DNA of 64,000 nucleotides. It comes from UMGS1601 sp964617585 (GTDB lineage: Bacteria; Bacillota; Clostridia; Oscillospirales; Ruminococcaceae). Positions 16,183-24,664 of the stretch are shown piece by piece. How positions within the stretch are numbered: the first letter of the stretch is position 1; every line of letters starts with the position of its first letter. The stretch lies in NCBI GenBank assembly GCA_964617585.1, contig CAZTXS010000001.1:1-64000 (forward strand), given 5' to 3'. The position numbers and the translations under genes were made by a program. The notes under the pieces were generated by a model. That model ran no database searches, was not told the DNA's origin, and saw nothing but the letters and a program-made list of their open reading frames with translations.

Positions 16183-16464
16183 ATGGGCAGAAGTGTTAAA
16201 AAGGGACCTTTCGTGCAGGAGGTTCTTCTGAAAAGAGTAAAGGCCATGAACGAAACCGGTGAAAAGAAGGTTCTCAAAACATGGAGCAGAGCTTCAACGA
16301 TTTTCCCTGATTTCGTAGGTCACACATTCGCAGTTCATGACGGACGCAAGCACGTTCCTGTTTATGTAACCGAAGATATGGTAGGACATAAGCTCGGAGA
16401 GTTTGCACCGACAAGAACCTATAAGGGTCACGCTGGTTCAAAATTATCAAATAACGGAAAGTAG
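16183..16464 (+). CDS. rpsS: Ribosomal protein S19
   Basis: 93 residues starting MGRSVKKGPFV, with SRASTIFPDFVGHTFAVHDG and GHKLGEFAPTRTYKGHAG. S19 forms a complex with S13 in the 30S head. Eighteen bases after rplB, with AAAGGAG upstream. Confidence 0.98.
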   Translation: MGRSVKKGPFVQEVLLKRVKAMNETGEKKVLKTWSRASTIFPDFVGHTFAVHDGRKHVPVYVTEDMVGHKLGEFAPTRTYKGHAGSKLSNNGK

Positions 16465-16485
16465 TAGCCGAAGGGAGGATTTCAA

Positions 16486-16821
16486 ATGGAAGCAAGAGCT
16501 ATACTAAGGGACGCTCGTATTGCTCCTCGTAAGGTTCAGATCGTTCTCGACCTGATCAGAGGAAAGGATTATAATGTTGCCATGGCGACATTGAAGAACA
16601 CACCGAAAGCTGCATGTGAATATCTTGAAAAGCTTCTAAAGTCGGCGGCTGCAAACGCAGAAAACAATCACAACATGGATAAGAATAACCTCTATGTTTC
16701 TGAGTGTTTTGTGTGTCCGGGAAGAACTTTGAAGAGAATTATGCCAAGAGCACAAGGCAGAGCTTTCAGAATTTTAAAGAGAACATCTCATGTTACTCTG
16801 GTTCTGAAAGAAAAGGAATAA
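16486..16821 (+). CDS. rplV: Ribosomal protein L22
   Basis: 111 residues. ARIAPRKVQIVLDLIRGKDY near the start and the tunnel-lining hairpin near RIMPRAQGRAFRILKRTSH (about 84-102) are present. L22 contacts the exit tunnel where macrolides act; nothing in the hairpin looks unusual. Confidence 0.98.
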   Translation: MEARAILRDARIAPRKVQIVLDLIRGKDYNVAMATLKNTPKAACEYLEKLLKSAAANAENNHNMDKNNLYVSECFVCPGRTLKRIMPRAQGRAFRILKRTSHVTLVLKEKE

Positions 16822-16842
16822 AGCTGAAAGAGGAGGTAAACT

Positions 16843-17613
16843 ATGGGCCAGAAAGTAAATCCACATGGATTCCGTGTCGGAGTGATTAAAGATTGGGATT
16901 CCCGTTGGTTTGCGAATAAATCAACTTTCGGCGATACACTGGTAGAAGATTATAAGGTAAGAAGCTATATTAAAAAGACTTTATATTCAGCAGGTGTTCC
17001 ACGTATCGAGATTGAGAGATTTGCAGATAAGGTTAAGATTCACATTCACTGCGCAAAGCCGGGAATGGTAATCGGACAAAAGGGAGCTACAATCGAAAAG
17101 CTTCGAGTAAAGATTGAAAAAATGATTAACAAGTCGGTTGCAATCAATATTATTGAGGTTAGACAGCCTGACTTAAACGCACAGCTTGTTGCTGAAAAGA
17201 TAGCTTTGGATCTTGAGAACAGAATTTCTTTCAGAAGAGCTATGAAGCAGACTATCGGAAGAGCAATGAAGTTCGGAGCAAAGGGTATCAAGACAAGATG
17301 TTCAGGTCGTTTGGGCGGCGCTGAAATCGCAAGAGCTGAAAGCTATCATGAGGGTACTATTCCGCTTCAGACAATCAGAGCTGACATTGACTACGGTTTT
17401 GCTGAGGCAGACACAACCTACGGAAAAATCGGCGTTAAGGTTTGGATATACCGCGGTGAGGTTTTGAAGGGCGAAGTTCCTGAAACTCAGAAGAGAGAAA
17501 CAAAGGACAGACCTGACAGAAAACGCCGCAGCAGAACAAACGGCGACGACCGATCAAGGCGCCGTCCCGCAGCAAGGCCTAGGAATGATAAAAAAGAAGG
17601 AGGTAACGACTAA
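16843..17613 (+). CDS. rpsC: Ribosomal protein S3
   Basis: 256 residues. It starts MGQKVNPHGFRVGVIKDWDS, with the KH domain GMVIGQKGATIEKLR at about 72-86 and the C-terminal domain ending WIYRGEVLKG. The tail after about 213 is an extra basic, low-complexity stretch (KRRSRTNGDDRSRRRP), longer than in many S3 proteins. S3 lines the mRNA entry channel. Its stop overlaps the rplP start. Confidence 0.98.
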   Translation: MGQKVNPHGFRVGVIKDWDSRWFANKSTFGDTLVEDYKVRSYIKKTLYSAGVPRIEIERFADKVKIHIHCAKPGMVIGQKGATIEKLRVKIEKMINKSVAINIIEVRQPDLNAQLVAEKIALDLENRISFRRAMKQTIGRAMKFGAKGIKTRCSGRLGGAEIARAESYHEGTIPLQTIRADIDYGFAEADTTYGKIGVKVWIYRGEVLKGEVPETQKRETKDRPDRKRRSRTNGDDRSRRRPAARPRNDKKEGGND

Positions 17614-18044
17614 TGCTACTTCCAAAGAGAGTAAAACATCGTAAGCAGCACAGAGGCCGTATGACAGGTAAGGCGCTCCGTGGAAATAAGGTTACAAACG
17701 GTGAATTCGGCTTACAGGCTCTTGAGCCTGCATGGATAACTTCAAATCAGATTGAATCAGCCCGTATCGCTATGACAAGATATATCAAGCGTGGCGGACA
17801 GGTTTGGATTAAGATTTTCCCTGATAAGCCGGTGACCAAGAAACCTTTGGAAACTCGTATGGGTAAAGGTAAGGGCGCTCCTGAATATTGGGTAGCGGTT
17901 GTTAAGCCCGGAAGAGTTATGTTTGAGATCGAAGGCGTAAGCGAAGAGATTGCAAGAGAGGCTATGCGTCTTGCTTCACACAAGCTTCCGATCAAGTGCA
18001 AATTTATAGCTAAAGAAACTCAAGAAACGGGTGGTGAGCAATAA
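17613..18044 (+). CDS. rplP: Ribosomal protein L16
   Basis: 143 residues: MLLPKRVKHRKQHRGRMTG at the start and GKGKGAPEYWVAVVKPGR near 80. L16 shapes the A-site tRNA binding region. Coupled to both neighbours by TAATG overlaps. Confidence 0.98.
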   Translation: MLLPKRVKHRKQHRGRMTGKALRGNKVTNGEFGLQALEPAWITSNQIESARIAMTRYIKRGGQVWIKIFPDKPVTKKPLETRMGKGKGAPEYWVAVVKPGRVMFEIEGVSEEIAREAMRLASHKLPIKCKFIAKETQETGGEQ

Positions 18045-18241
18045 TGAAAGCAAGTGAAATCAGAGATTTATCAGAGCAGGAGCTTAATGAAAAGCTAGCG
18101 GAACTAAAGCAGGAGCTGTTTAACCTTCGTTTTCAGCATGCTATCAATCAGCTTGACAATCCTTTGAGAATGAAGGCAGTTAAGAGAGATATTGCTCGTG
18201 TTAAGACATTCATTCGTAAGCAAGAGTCCAGCGTACAATAA
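18044..18241 (+). CDS. rpmC: Ribosomal protein L29
   Basis: 65 residues. The helical hairpin with ELNEKLAELKQELFNLRFQH and NPLRMKAVKRDIARVKT is standard for L29. Starts at the rplP stop. Confidence 0.97.
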   Translation: MKASEIRDLSEQELNEKLAELKQELFNLRFQHAINQLDNPLRMKAVKRDIARVKTFIRKQESSVQ

Positions 18242-18259
18242 TGAAGAGGAGGATTAACT

Positions 18260-18517
18260 GTGAGCGAAAGAAATCTTAGGAAAACAAGAGTCGGAAAAGT
18301 TGTTTCAAACAAGATGGATAAGACAATAGTTGTCGCTATCGAGGATAAGGTACAACATCCGCTTTATAAGAAAATCATTAACAGAACAATGAAGCTGAAG
18401 GCTCATGACGAAAATAACGTCTGCAACATCGGAGATGTGGTTGAGGTTATGGAAACTCGTCCTCTTTCAAAAGATAAGAGATGGCGTTTAGTTAAGGTTC
18501 TTGAACAAGTTAAGTAG
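18260..18517 (+). CDS. rpsQ: Ribosomal protein S17
   Basis: 85 residues, GTG start at 18260 with AGAGGAGG upstream. RKTRVGKVVSNKMDKTIVV and ETRPLSKDKRWRLV are the conserved parts of this primary 16S rRNA binder. Confidence 0.98.
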   Translation: MSERNLRKTRVGKVVSNKMDKTIVVAIEDKVQHPLYKKIINRTMKLKAHDENNVCNIGDVVEVMETRPLSKDKRWRLVKVLEQVK

Positions 18518-18528
18518 TAATAGTAAGT

Positions 18529-18565
18529 AGGTTGAAAAAGAGAAATTCTCTTAATTTAGACCTTT
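18529..18565 (+). promoter_or_regulatory. Intercistronic hairpin between rpsQ and rplN
   Basis: AGGT/ACCT closes an inner AAGAG-AAATT-CTCTT stem and is followed by TTTTAAG. It could act as a weak attenuator or a processing site; there is no direct evidence. Confidence 0.4.
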
Positions 18566-18589
18566 TAAGTTTGAAAGGAGGAACGCACT

Positions 18590-18958
18590 GTGATACAAAT
18601 GCAAACTTCACTAAAGGTTGCTGATAACACCGGAGCTAAAGAGCTTATGTGTATCAGAGTTTTAGGCGGAACACGCAGAAGATATGCAAACATCGGCGAC
18701 GTAGTCGTTGCTTCGGTTAAAAAAGCAACGCCGGGCGGCGTTGTTAAAAAAGGCGATGTGGTTAAAGCAGTTATCGTTCGTTCAGCAAAGGGTCTTCGTC
18801 GTGAGGATGGAACCTACATCCGTTTCGATGAAAACGCTGCTGTAATTATAAAAGAAGATCAGAATCCAAGAGGTACCCGTATCTTTGGACCGGTAGCCAG
18901 AGAGCTTCGTGATAAGAACTATATGAAGATATTATCACTTGCTCCTGAAGTATTATAA
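18590..18958 (+). CDS. rplN: Ribosomal protein L14
   Basis: 122 residues, the invariant length. GTG start at 18590 with GAAAGGAGG. MIQMQTSLKVADNTGAKELM and ENAAVIIKEDQNPRGTRIFG are diagnostic. L14 contacts the 30S subunit and the silencing factor RsfS. Confidence 0.98.
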   Translation: MIQMQTSLKVADNTGAKELMCIRVLGGTRRRYANIGDVVVASVKKATPGGVVKKGDVVKAVIVRSAKGLRREDGTYIRFDENAAVIIKEDQNPRGTRIFGPVARELRDKNYMKILSLAPEVL

Positions 18959-18975
18959 ACGGAGGGCGGTTAAGA

Positions 18976-19299
18976 ATGAATAAAATGCACATCAAAACCG
19001 GCGACACCGTTATAGTTCTTTCAGGGAAGGACAGAGGCAAGAAGGGAAAGGTACTTGCAGTATCTCCTAAGGAGTCAAAGGTTATTATCGAGGGCGTAAA
19101 TATGTGTACAAAGCACGTTAAGCCCAGAAGACAGGGTCAGGCAGGCGGAATCGTTAAGGCAGAAGCCGCTATGTACGCTTGTAAGGTTCAGGCTGTTTGT
19201 CCGAAATGCGGAAAACCGACTCGTATCGGTCACAAGATTTTAGACGACGGCTCAAAAGTAAGAATATGCAAAAACGCTGACTGCGGCGAAGAGTTTTAA
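18976..19299 (+). CDS. rplX: Ribosomal protein L24
   Basis: 107 residues. The KOW motif (KTGDTVIVLSGKDRGKKGKV) occupies residues 7-26. The C-terminus carries CPKCGKPTRIGH and CKNADCG, a four-cysteine zinc-ribbon-like extension found in some Clostridia. L24 initiates 50S assembly. Confidence 0.97.
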   Translation: MNKMHIKTGDTVIVLSGKDRGKKGKVLAVSPKESKVIIEGVNMCTKHVKPRRQGQAGGIVKAEAAMYACKVQAVCPKCGKPTRIGHKILDDGSKVRICKNADCGEEF

Positions 19300-19312
19300 G
19301 GAGGAGTAAACG

Positions 19313-19855
19313 ATGGCTAGACTTAAAGAAGAGTATGTTAGCAGCGTAGCTCCTGCTATGATGAAAAAATTCGGCTACAAAAACGTTATGCAAATCCCTA
19401 AGCTTGATAAGGTTGTTATCAACGTCGGCTGCGGTGAAGCCAAGGACAACTCAAAGGTTGTCGACGCTATCATGTCAGACTTAGCTGCAATAACAGGTCA
19501 AAAGCCTATTATCTGCAAGGCTAAGAAGTCCGTTGCTAACTTTAAGCTCAGAGAAGGACAGATCATCGGCGTTAAGGTAACATTGAGAGCTGAAAGAATG
19601 TACGAATTCTGCGACAGGCTGTTTAACGTAGCTTTCCCGCGTGTTCGTGACTTCAGAGGAATTAATCCTAACTCATTCGACGGAAGAGGAAACTACTCGA
19701 CAGGGGTTAAAGAGCAGCTCATCTTCCCTGAAATTGAGTATGATAAAATCGACAAGGTTCGTGGTATGGATATTAACTTTATCACTACTGCAAAAACTGA
19801 TGAAGAAGCTAAGGAGCTGTTATCATTGATGGGCGCTCCGTTCGCTGATAAGTAA
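19313..19855 (+). CDS. rplE: Ribosomal protein L5
   Basis: 180 residues. KLDKVVINVGCGEAKDNSKV near 31 and RDFRGINPNSFDGRGNYS near 111 are typical. L5 belongs to the 5S rRNA complex with L18. AAGGAGG just upstream. Confidence 0.98.
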   Translation: MARLKEEYVSSVAPAMMKKFGYKNVMQIPKLDKVVINVGCGEAKDNSKVVDAIMSDLAAITGQKPIICKAKKSVANFKLREGQIIGVKVTLRAERMYEFCDRLFNVAFPRVRDFRGINPNSFDGRGNYSTGVKEQLIFPEIEYDKIDKVRGMDINFITTAKTDEEAKELLSLMGAPFADK

Positions 19856-19875
19856 GATAAGAGGAGGAAATTATT

Positions 19876-20061
19876 ATGGCAAAGAAAGCTATGAAAAATA
19901 AGCAACAGTTAGAGCCAAAGTATTCCACTCGTGCTTACAACAGATGTAAAATCTGTGGAAGACCTCACGCTTATCTGAGAAAATTCGGTATCTGCCGTAT
20001 TTGTTTCAGAGAATTGGCGCACAAAGGTCAGATCCCGGGTGTAAAAAAGGCAAGTTGGTAA
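19876..20061 (+). CDS. rpsZ: Ribosomal protein S14, zinc-binding type Z
   Basis: 61 residues with CKICGRPH and CRICFREL (two CxxC pairs), the short zinc-containing form of S14. RBS GAGGAGG upstream. There is no zinc-independent S14 paralogue in this window. Confidence 0.97.
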   Translation: MAKKAMKNKQQLEPKYSTRAYNRCKICGRPHAYLRKFGICRICFRELAHKGQIPGVKKASW

Positions 20062-20092
20062 AGAAGATTCATTTATAAGGAGGTTAACTGCA

Positions 20093-20491
20093 ATGCAAAT
20101 TACTGATACAATAGCTGATTTATTGACCAGAATTCGTAATGCAAGTTCTGCGAAGCACGCAACAGTTGACATTCCTGCATCTAATATGAAGAAAGCTATT
20201 ACACAGATCCTTGTTGACGAAGGATATATCAAAGGCTTTCAGTTCATTGAAGACGAAAAGCAGGGTATCATTAGAATTACTCTAAAATATGACGAGAACA
20301 ACACACCGGTAATTTCAGGACTTAGAAGAGTATCAAAGCCGGGCTTGAGAATTTATTCAAGCTGCGAGGATATGCCTAAGGTAATGAAAGGTCTTGGAGT
20401 AGCAATCATCTCAACATCAAAGGGAGTTGTTACAGACAAGAAAGCAAGAGAGCTTAATGTCGGCGGAGAAGTTCTTGCATTTATCTGGTAA
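20093..20491 (+). CDS. rpsH: Ribosomal protein S8
   Basis: 132 residues: DTIADLLTRIRNASSAKH near 4 and the C-terminal IISTSKGVVTDKKARELNVGG split around 104-124. S8 binds 16S rRNA early and in E. coli represses the spc operon. Confidence 0.98.
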   Translation: MQITDTIADLLTRIRNASSAKHATVDIPASNMKKAITQILVDEGYIKGFQFIEDEKQGIIRITLKYDENNTPVISGLRRVSKPGLRIYSSCEDMPKVMKGLGVAIISTSKGVVTDKKARELNVGGEVLAFIW

Positions 20492-20505
20492 GGAGGACGC
20501 ACAAT

Positions 20506-21057
20506 ATGTCAAGAATAGGTATTAAGCCAATCAGTGTTCCTGCCGGAGTAGATGTAAACATTGCCGATGGTAATGTAGTCACTGTTAAGGGTGCAAAGGG
20601 AACATTAGAAAAAACATTTCACAAGGATATGATTATTACCCTTGAGAATAACGAAATCAAAGTAAATCGTCCTTCAGAGGACAAGATGCACAAGTCGCTT
20701 CACGGCTTGACCAGAACGCTTATTTCAAACATGGTTGAGGGCGTTACAAACGGTTATTCAAAGACGCTTGTAATCGAGGGCGTCGGATACAGAGCCGCTA
20801 AGCAGGGCAAAGACCTAGTTATGAATTTAGGTTTCTCACATCAGGTTATAGTTTCCGAAACTGACGAGGTTAAGATTGATGTTACAAATCCTAACACGAT
20901 AGTTGTATCGGGACCGGATAAACAAGCGGTTGGTCAGTTCGCTTGCGAAATCCGTGAAAAGCGTCCGCCGGAGCCTTATAAGGGTAAGGGAATTCGTTAT
21001 GAAGACGAAAGAGTTATCCGCAAGGAAGGTAAAGCCGGTAAGGCTGCAAAATCTTAA
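20506..21057 (+). CDS. rplF: Ribosomal protein L6
   Basis: 183 residues. Two L6 domains; the C-terminal signature RPPEPYKGKGIRYEDE is near 152. L6 lies near the factor-binding site for EF-G and EF-Tu. Confidence 0.98.
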   Translation: MSRIGIKPISVPAGVDVNIADGNVVTVKGAKGTLEKTFHKDMIITLENNEIKVNRPSEDKMHKSLHGLTRTLISNMVEGVTNGYSKTLVIEGVGYRAAKQGKDLVMNLGFSHQVIVSETDEVKIDVTNPNTIVVSGPDKQAVGQFACEIREKRPPEPYKGKGIRYEDERVIRKEGKAGKAAKS

Positions 21058-21075
21058 TAAGGGAGTGTACACACT

Positions 21076-21435
21076 ATGGTTAAAAAGATTGATAGAGCTC
21101 AGGCCAGAATTAAAAGGCATCAGAGAGTCCGCAACAAGGTTGCAGGAACACCTGAGTGTCCTCGTCTAAGTGTATTCCGCTCCTCAAAGCATATATATGC
21201 ACAAATTATCGACGACGTAAACGGCGTTACATTGGCTGCTGCGTCAAGTCTGGATAAGGGTTTTGACGGATACGGCGGCAATACAGAGGCTGCTAAAAAG
21301 GTCGGCGAAGCTATTGCCAAGGCTGCTTTGGATAAGAAAATTGAAAATGTTGTATTCGACAGAGGCGGTTATCTTTATCACGGAAGAGTTAAGGAATTGG
21401 CTGAAGGAGCTCGTGAGGGCGGTCTGAAATTCTAA
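21076..21435 (+). CDS. rplR: Ribosomal protein L18
   Basis: 119 residues. RIKRHQRVRNKVAGTPECPR at 11-30 and VVFDRGGYLYHGRVKELAEG-type C-terminus. Binds 5S rRNA. Confidence 0.98.
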   Translation: MVKKIDRAQARIKRHQRVRNKVAGTPECPRLSVFRSSKHIYAQIIDDVNGVTLAAASSLDKGFDGYGGNTEAAKKVGEAIAKAALDKKIENVVFDRGGYLYHGRVKELAEGAREGGLKF

Positions 21436-21459
21436 GGAGTTTTGGATTCATTTGTGCAG

Positions 21460-21484
21460 AACAAAGTAAATAATACACTTTGTT
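21460..21484 (+). promoter_or_regulatory. Intercistronic hairpin between rplR and rpsE
   Basis: AACAAAGT/ACTTTGTT with a 9-base loop, followed by CCTAAGTTTTT directly before the rpsE ribosome binding site. It resembles a weak attenuator. Confidence 0.45.
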
Positions 21485-21510
21485 CCTAAGTTTTTAAGGA
21501 GGTTATACTT

Positions 21511-22011
21511 TTGGCTTTAATAGATGCTTCAACACTAGAACTAAGTGAAAAGGTAGTTTCCATTAACAGAGTTTCAAAAACTGTTAAGGGAGGCCGTATT
21601 ATGAAGTTTTCGGCGCTAGTTGTTGTCGGAGACGGAAACGGCATCGTAGGTTTTGGTATAGGAAAGTCCGCCGAGGTTCCTGACGCTATCCGCAAGGGAA
21701 TTGAAGACGCTAAGAAAAACCTTATAAAGATTTCACTTAGAGGAACAACTATTCCACATGAAATTGTCGGCGCATTCGGCGCGGGCAGAGTTCTGATGAA
21801 GCCGGCTGCTCCCGGAACGGGAGTTATCGCAGGCGGACCTGTCAGAGCTGTTGTGGAAATGGCGGGAATCAAGGACATTAGAACAAAGTCGCTTCGTTCT
21901 AATAACCCATGTAACGTAGTAAGAGCTACGATAAACGGTTTGGCTTCAGTCAGGTCAGCAGAAGAAGTTGCTGCTAAGAGAGGCAAAACTGTCAAAGAAA
22001 TTTTAGGCTAA
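21511..22011 (+). CDS. rpsE: Ribosomal protein S5
   Basis: 166 residues. TTG start at 21511 is fixed by AAGGAGG at 21496. The dsRNA-binding half (VSINRVSKTVKGGRIMKFSA) and the C-terminal RSNNPCNVVRATINGL region are intact. S5 affects accuracy and mRNA unwinding. Confidence 0.98.
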   Translation: MALIDASTLELSEKVVSINRVSKTVKGGRIMKFSALVVVGDGNGIVGFGIGKSAEVPDAIRKGIEDAKKNLIKISLRGTTIPHEIVGAFGAGRVLMKPAAPGTGVIAGGPVRAVVEMAGIKDIRTKSLRSNNPCNVVRATINGLASVRSAEEVAAKRGKTVKEILG

Positions 22012-22025
22012 GGAGGAATAAAGCA

Positions 22026-22205
22026 ATGGCAAACGTAAAAATAACATTGGTTAAAAGTCTTATATCATCAAAGAAAGACCAGATTGCTACCGCTCATTCT
22101 CTTGGTCTAAGAAAAATCGGTGCGGAAACAATTCAACCTGATAACGCACAGACACAAGGTAAGATTAAAAAAATTAGTCACCTTATTAAAGTAACCGAAG
22201 CGTAA
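22026..22205 (+). CDS. rpmD: Ribosomal protein L30
   Basis: 59 residues: MANVKITLVKSLISSKKDQ at the start, then ATAHSLGLRKIGAETIQPDN. This is the normal L30 length and place between S5 and L15. AAGGAGG is 8 bases before the ATG. Confidence 0.97.
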   Translation: MANVKITLVKSLISSKKDQIATAHSLGLRKIGAETIQPDNAQTQGKIKKISHLIKVTEA

Positions 22206-22225
22206 TGCAAGGAGGTGCGTAATAA

Positions 22226-22666
22226 ATGAAATTGCACGAATTATCACCAAACGCAGGCTCGAAAAAAGAGGCTAAGCGTATTGGAAGAGGACATGGTTCA
22301 GGTCAGGGCAAAACTGCCGGCAAGGGACATAAGGGTCAGAAGGCTCGTTCAGGCGGCGGCGTAAGACCGGGCTTTGAGGGCGGTCAGATGCCGTTGACTC
22401 AGAGAATCCCTAAACGCGGATTCAATAATATATTCGCCGATAAGGTTATTGCGTTAAATGTTTCTGATTTGGAGAGATTTAATGACGGAATTACAGTTGA
22501 CGCTGAGATTCTTAAAGCGGCAGGTCTTGTAAAAGGCAAGTATGACGCTATAAAGATTCTCGGAAACGGCGAGCTCACTAAAAACCTAATCGTTAAAGCA
22601 AATGCTTTTTCTGCCAGCGCTAAGGAGAAAATAGAAAAAGCCGGCGGAAAGGCCGAGGTGATGTAG
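22226..22666 (+). CDS. rplO: Ribosomal protein L15
   Basis: 146 residues. The Gly/Arg/Lys-rich N-terminus (GRGHGSGQGKTAGKGHKGQK, 23-42) and GFEGGQMPLTQRIPKRGF are diagnostic. The secY ribosome binding site lies within its last codons. Confidence 0.98.
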   Translation: MKLHELSPNAGSKKEAKRIGRGHGSGQGKTAGKGHKGQKARSGGGVRPGFEGGQMPLTQRIPKRGFNNIFADKVIALNVSDLERFNDGITVDAEILKAAGLVKGKYDAIKILGNGELTKNLIVKANAFSASAKEKIEKAGGKAEVM

Positions 22667-22667
22667 G

Positions 22668-23987
22668 GTGTTAGAGACAATAAGAAATGCCTGGAAAGTA
22701 ACTGATTTAAGGAAGAAAATACTCTTCACTCTTTTAATCATTATAATTTACAGAATAGGCGGAACAATACCGGTTCCATTTTTGGATCAAACAGCATTGG
22801 CTTCATGGTTTAATGACACTGCAAACAGCGGAAACTTTTTCAGCTATCTGAACATTCTTTCCGGAGGTAACTTCTCAAAGGCTACCTTGCTCGCATTGTC
22901 GATTTCACCTTATATCAATGCACAGATTATCATTCAGCTTCTGACATACGCTATTCCTCCGCTTGAAAATCTCGCTAAGGAAGGCGAAGAAGGAAGAAAG
23001 AAAATCAACAAGATTACAAGATATACTTCATTCGGAATCGCTGTATTCCAAGCTTGGGCATATTATCTTACTCTTAAGAACTCGGCAGGGGCTTTGGTTT
23101 ACACAACAGGATGGGAGAAGATTTTCTCGGAAATCATCATTATCGCTTGCTTCACGGCAGGAGCTTCGCTCATTATTTGGCTTGGAGATGAAATTAACGA
23201 GAAGGGTATCGGCAACGGTATTTCAATGATTCTGTTCGCAGGTATCGTAGCAAGAGGACCTTCTGCGGTTTACACTCTGTATCAGCTTCTAATAACAGGC
23301 GAAGTTAAGTATATGGTACTTGTACCTATCGTAATTGTTATATTTGTACTGATGATAGGTTTCATTATTTTTATGGATAATGCAGAGAGAAGAATTCCTA
23401 TTCAGTATGCTAAGCGTGTTGTCGGAAGAAAGATGTACGGCGGACAAAGCTCTTTCATTCCAATCAAGGTTGCAATGTCAGGCGTTCTTCCAATTATCTT
23501 CGCAATGGCGTTTATGTCATTACCGTCAACTCTTGAGCTTTTCATTGCAAAGCCTACAGATCCGACGGGTTTTTGGCAGAACTTCTATTACTACCTGCTT
23601 GAATATTTCAGCTATGACAGCTTGGTATATGCGGTAATCTATTTCTTGCTGATTATTGGATTTAACTATTTTTATGTTTCAATGCAGTACAACCCTATTG
23701 AAATTGCAAATAATTTAAGGCAGAACAACGGCGGTATTCCCGGTATCAGGCCGGGCAAACCGACAAGCACGTTTATTAAGAGAGTTTTGTCAAAGATTAC
23801 GCTGGTGGGAGCTGTATTCTTAGGAATTATCGCTATCTTCCCGATATTCTTTGCTAAGTTCTCGGGAGTAAGCAGTATTGCTATGGGCGGTACTTCTATC
23901 CTGATCGTTGTTTCTGTTGCACTTGAAACTGTTCGTACACTGGAATCACAGATGATGATGCGTCATCACAAAGGATTCCTGGAATAA
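22668..23987 (+). CDS. secY: Protein translocase channel subunit SecY
   Basis: 439 residues with ten hydrophobic segments. Signature stretches include GGTIPVPFLD near 27, the plug/TM2 ISPYINAQIIIQLLTYAIP near 81 and GIRPGKPTSTFI near 355. SecY forms the Sec channel with SecE and SecG, which lie elsewhere. GTG start at 22668, two bases after rplO, with GAGGTGATG upstream. Confidence 0.98.
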   Translation: MLETIRNAWKVTDLRKKILFTLLIIIIYRIGGTIPVPFLDQTALASWFNDTANSGNFFSYLNILSGGNFSKATLLALSISPYINAQIIIQLLTYAIPPLENLAKEGEEGRKKINKITRYTSFGIAVFQAWAYYLTLKNSAGALVYTTGWEKIFSEIIIIACFTAGASLIIWLGDEINEKGIGNGISMILFAGIVARGPSAVYTLYQLLITGEVKYMVLVPIVIVIFVLMIGFIIFMDNAERRIPIQYAKRVVGRKMYGGQSSFIPIKVAMSGVLPIIFAMAFMSLPSTLELFIAKPTDPTGFWQNFYYYLLEYFSYDSLVYAVIYFLLIIGFNYFYVSMQYNPIEIANNLRQNNGGIPGIRPGKPTSTFIKRVLSKITLVGAVFLGIIAIFPIFFAKFSGVSSIAMGGTSILIVVSVALETVRTLESQMMMRHHKGFLE

Positions 23988-24028
23988 AATTTAAAGGCTG
24001 ACAGTTTTTGTCAGAATGGTGATTAACA

Positions 24029-24664
24029 ATGAATCTGATTTTATTAGGTGCTCCGGGCGCCGGTAAAGGAACGCAGGCGGAGGTTATCTGCAAGGCTTTG
24101 AATATACCGACTATATCAACCGGAAATATGCTTAGAGAAGCTGTAAAAAACGGAACTGAAAGCGGTCTGGAAGCAAAAAGCTTCATGGACAGCGGAAAAT
24201 TAGTTCCCGATGAAGTTGTTATCGGAATTTTAAAGGACAGAATATCTGAGGACGACTGTAAAAACGGTTTTATACTGGACGGTTTTCCGAGAACAGTTCC
24301 TCAGGCAGAAGCGCTTGACAATATGGGCGTTACAATCGACAAGGTCGTTGAAATCTACGTTCCCGATGAGAAAATCAAGCAAAGACTTTCAGGCAGAAGG
24401 GTCTGCGAGGGCTGCGGAAATTCTTATCATGTCGACTTTAAGCCTACAAAGGTTGAAGGAATATGCGACGCCTGCGGCGCTAAGACTGTTATCCGTAAGG
24501 ACGACGAGCCTGAAACGGTTAATAACAGACTTGCGATTTACCATGAGCAGACAGCTCCTTTAAAGGGTTATTATGAAAAGCAGGGAAAGCTTGTAACAGT
24601 TGAAGGACAGGAAGAGGTTTCAGAAACGTCAAGACTGACGCTTGCTGCAATAGAGGCGTATTAA
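24029..24664 (+). CDS. adk: Adenylate kinase, zinc-lid form
   Basis: 211 residues. P-loop GAPGAGKGTQ at 7-16, DGFPRT near 84 and a LID with CEGCGNSYH and CDACGAKT, a four-cysteine zinc site typical of Gram-positive enzymes. It interconverts ATP + AMP and 2 ADP. Its stop abuts the map start. Confidence 0.98.
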   Translation: MNLILLGAPGAGKGTQAEVICKALNIPTISTGNMLREAVKNGTESGLEAKSFMDSGKLVPDEVVIGILKDRISEDDCKNGFILDGFPRTVPQAEALDNMGVTIDKVVEIYVPDEKIKQRLSGRRVCEGCGNSYHVDFKPTKVEGICDACGAKTVIRKDDEPETVNNRLAIYHEQTAPLKGYYEKQGKLVTVEGQEEVSETSRLTLAAIEAY

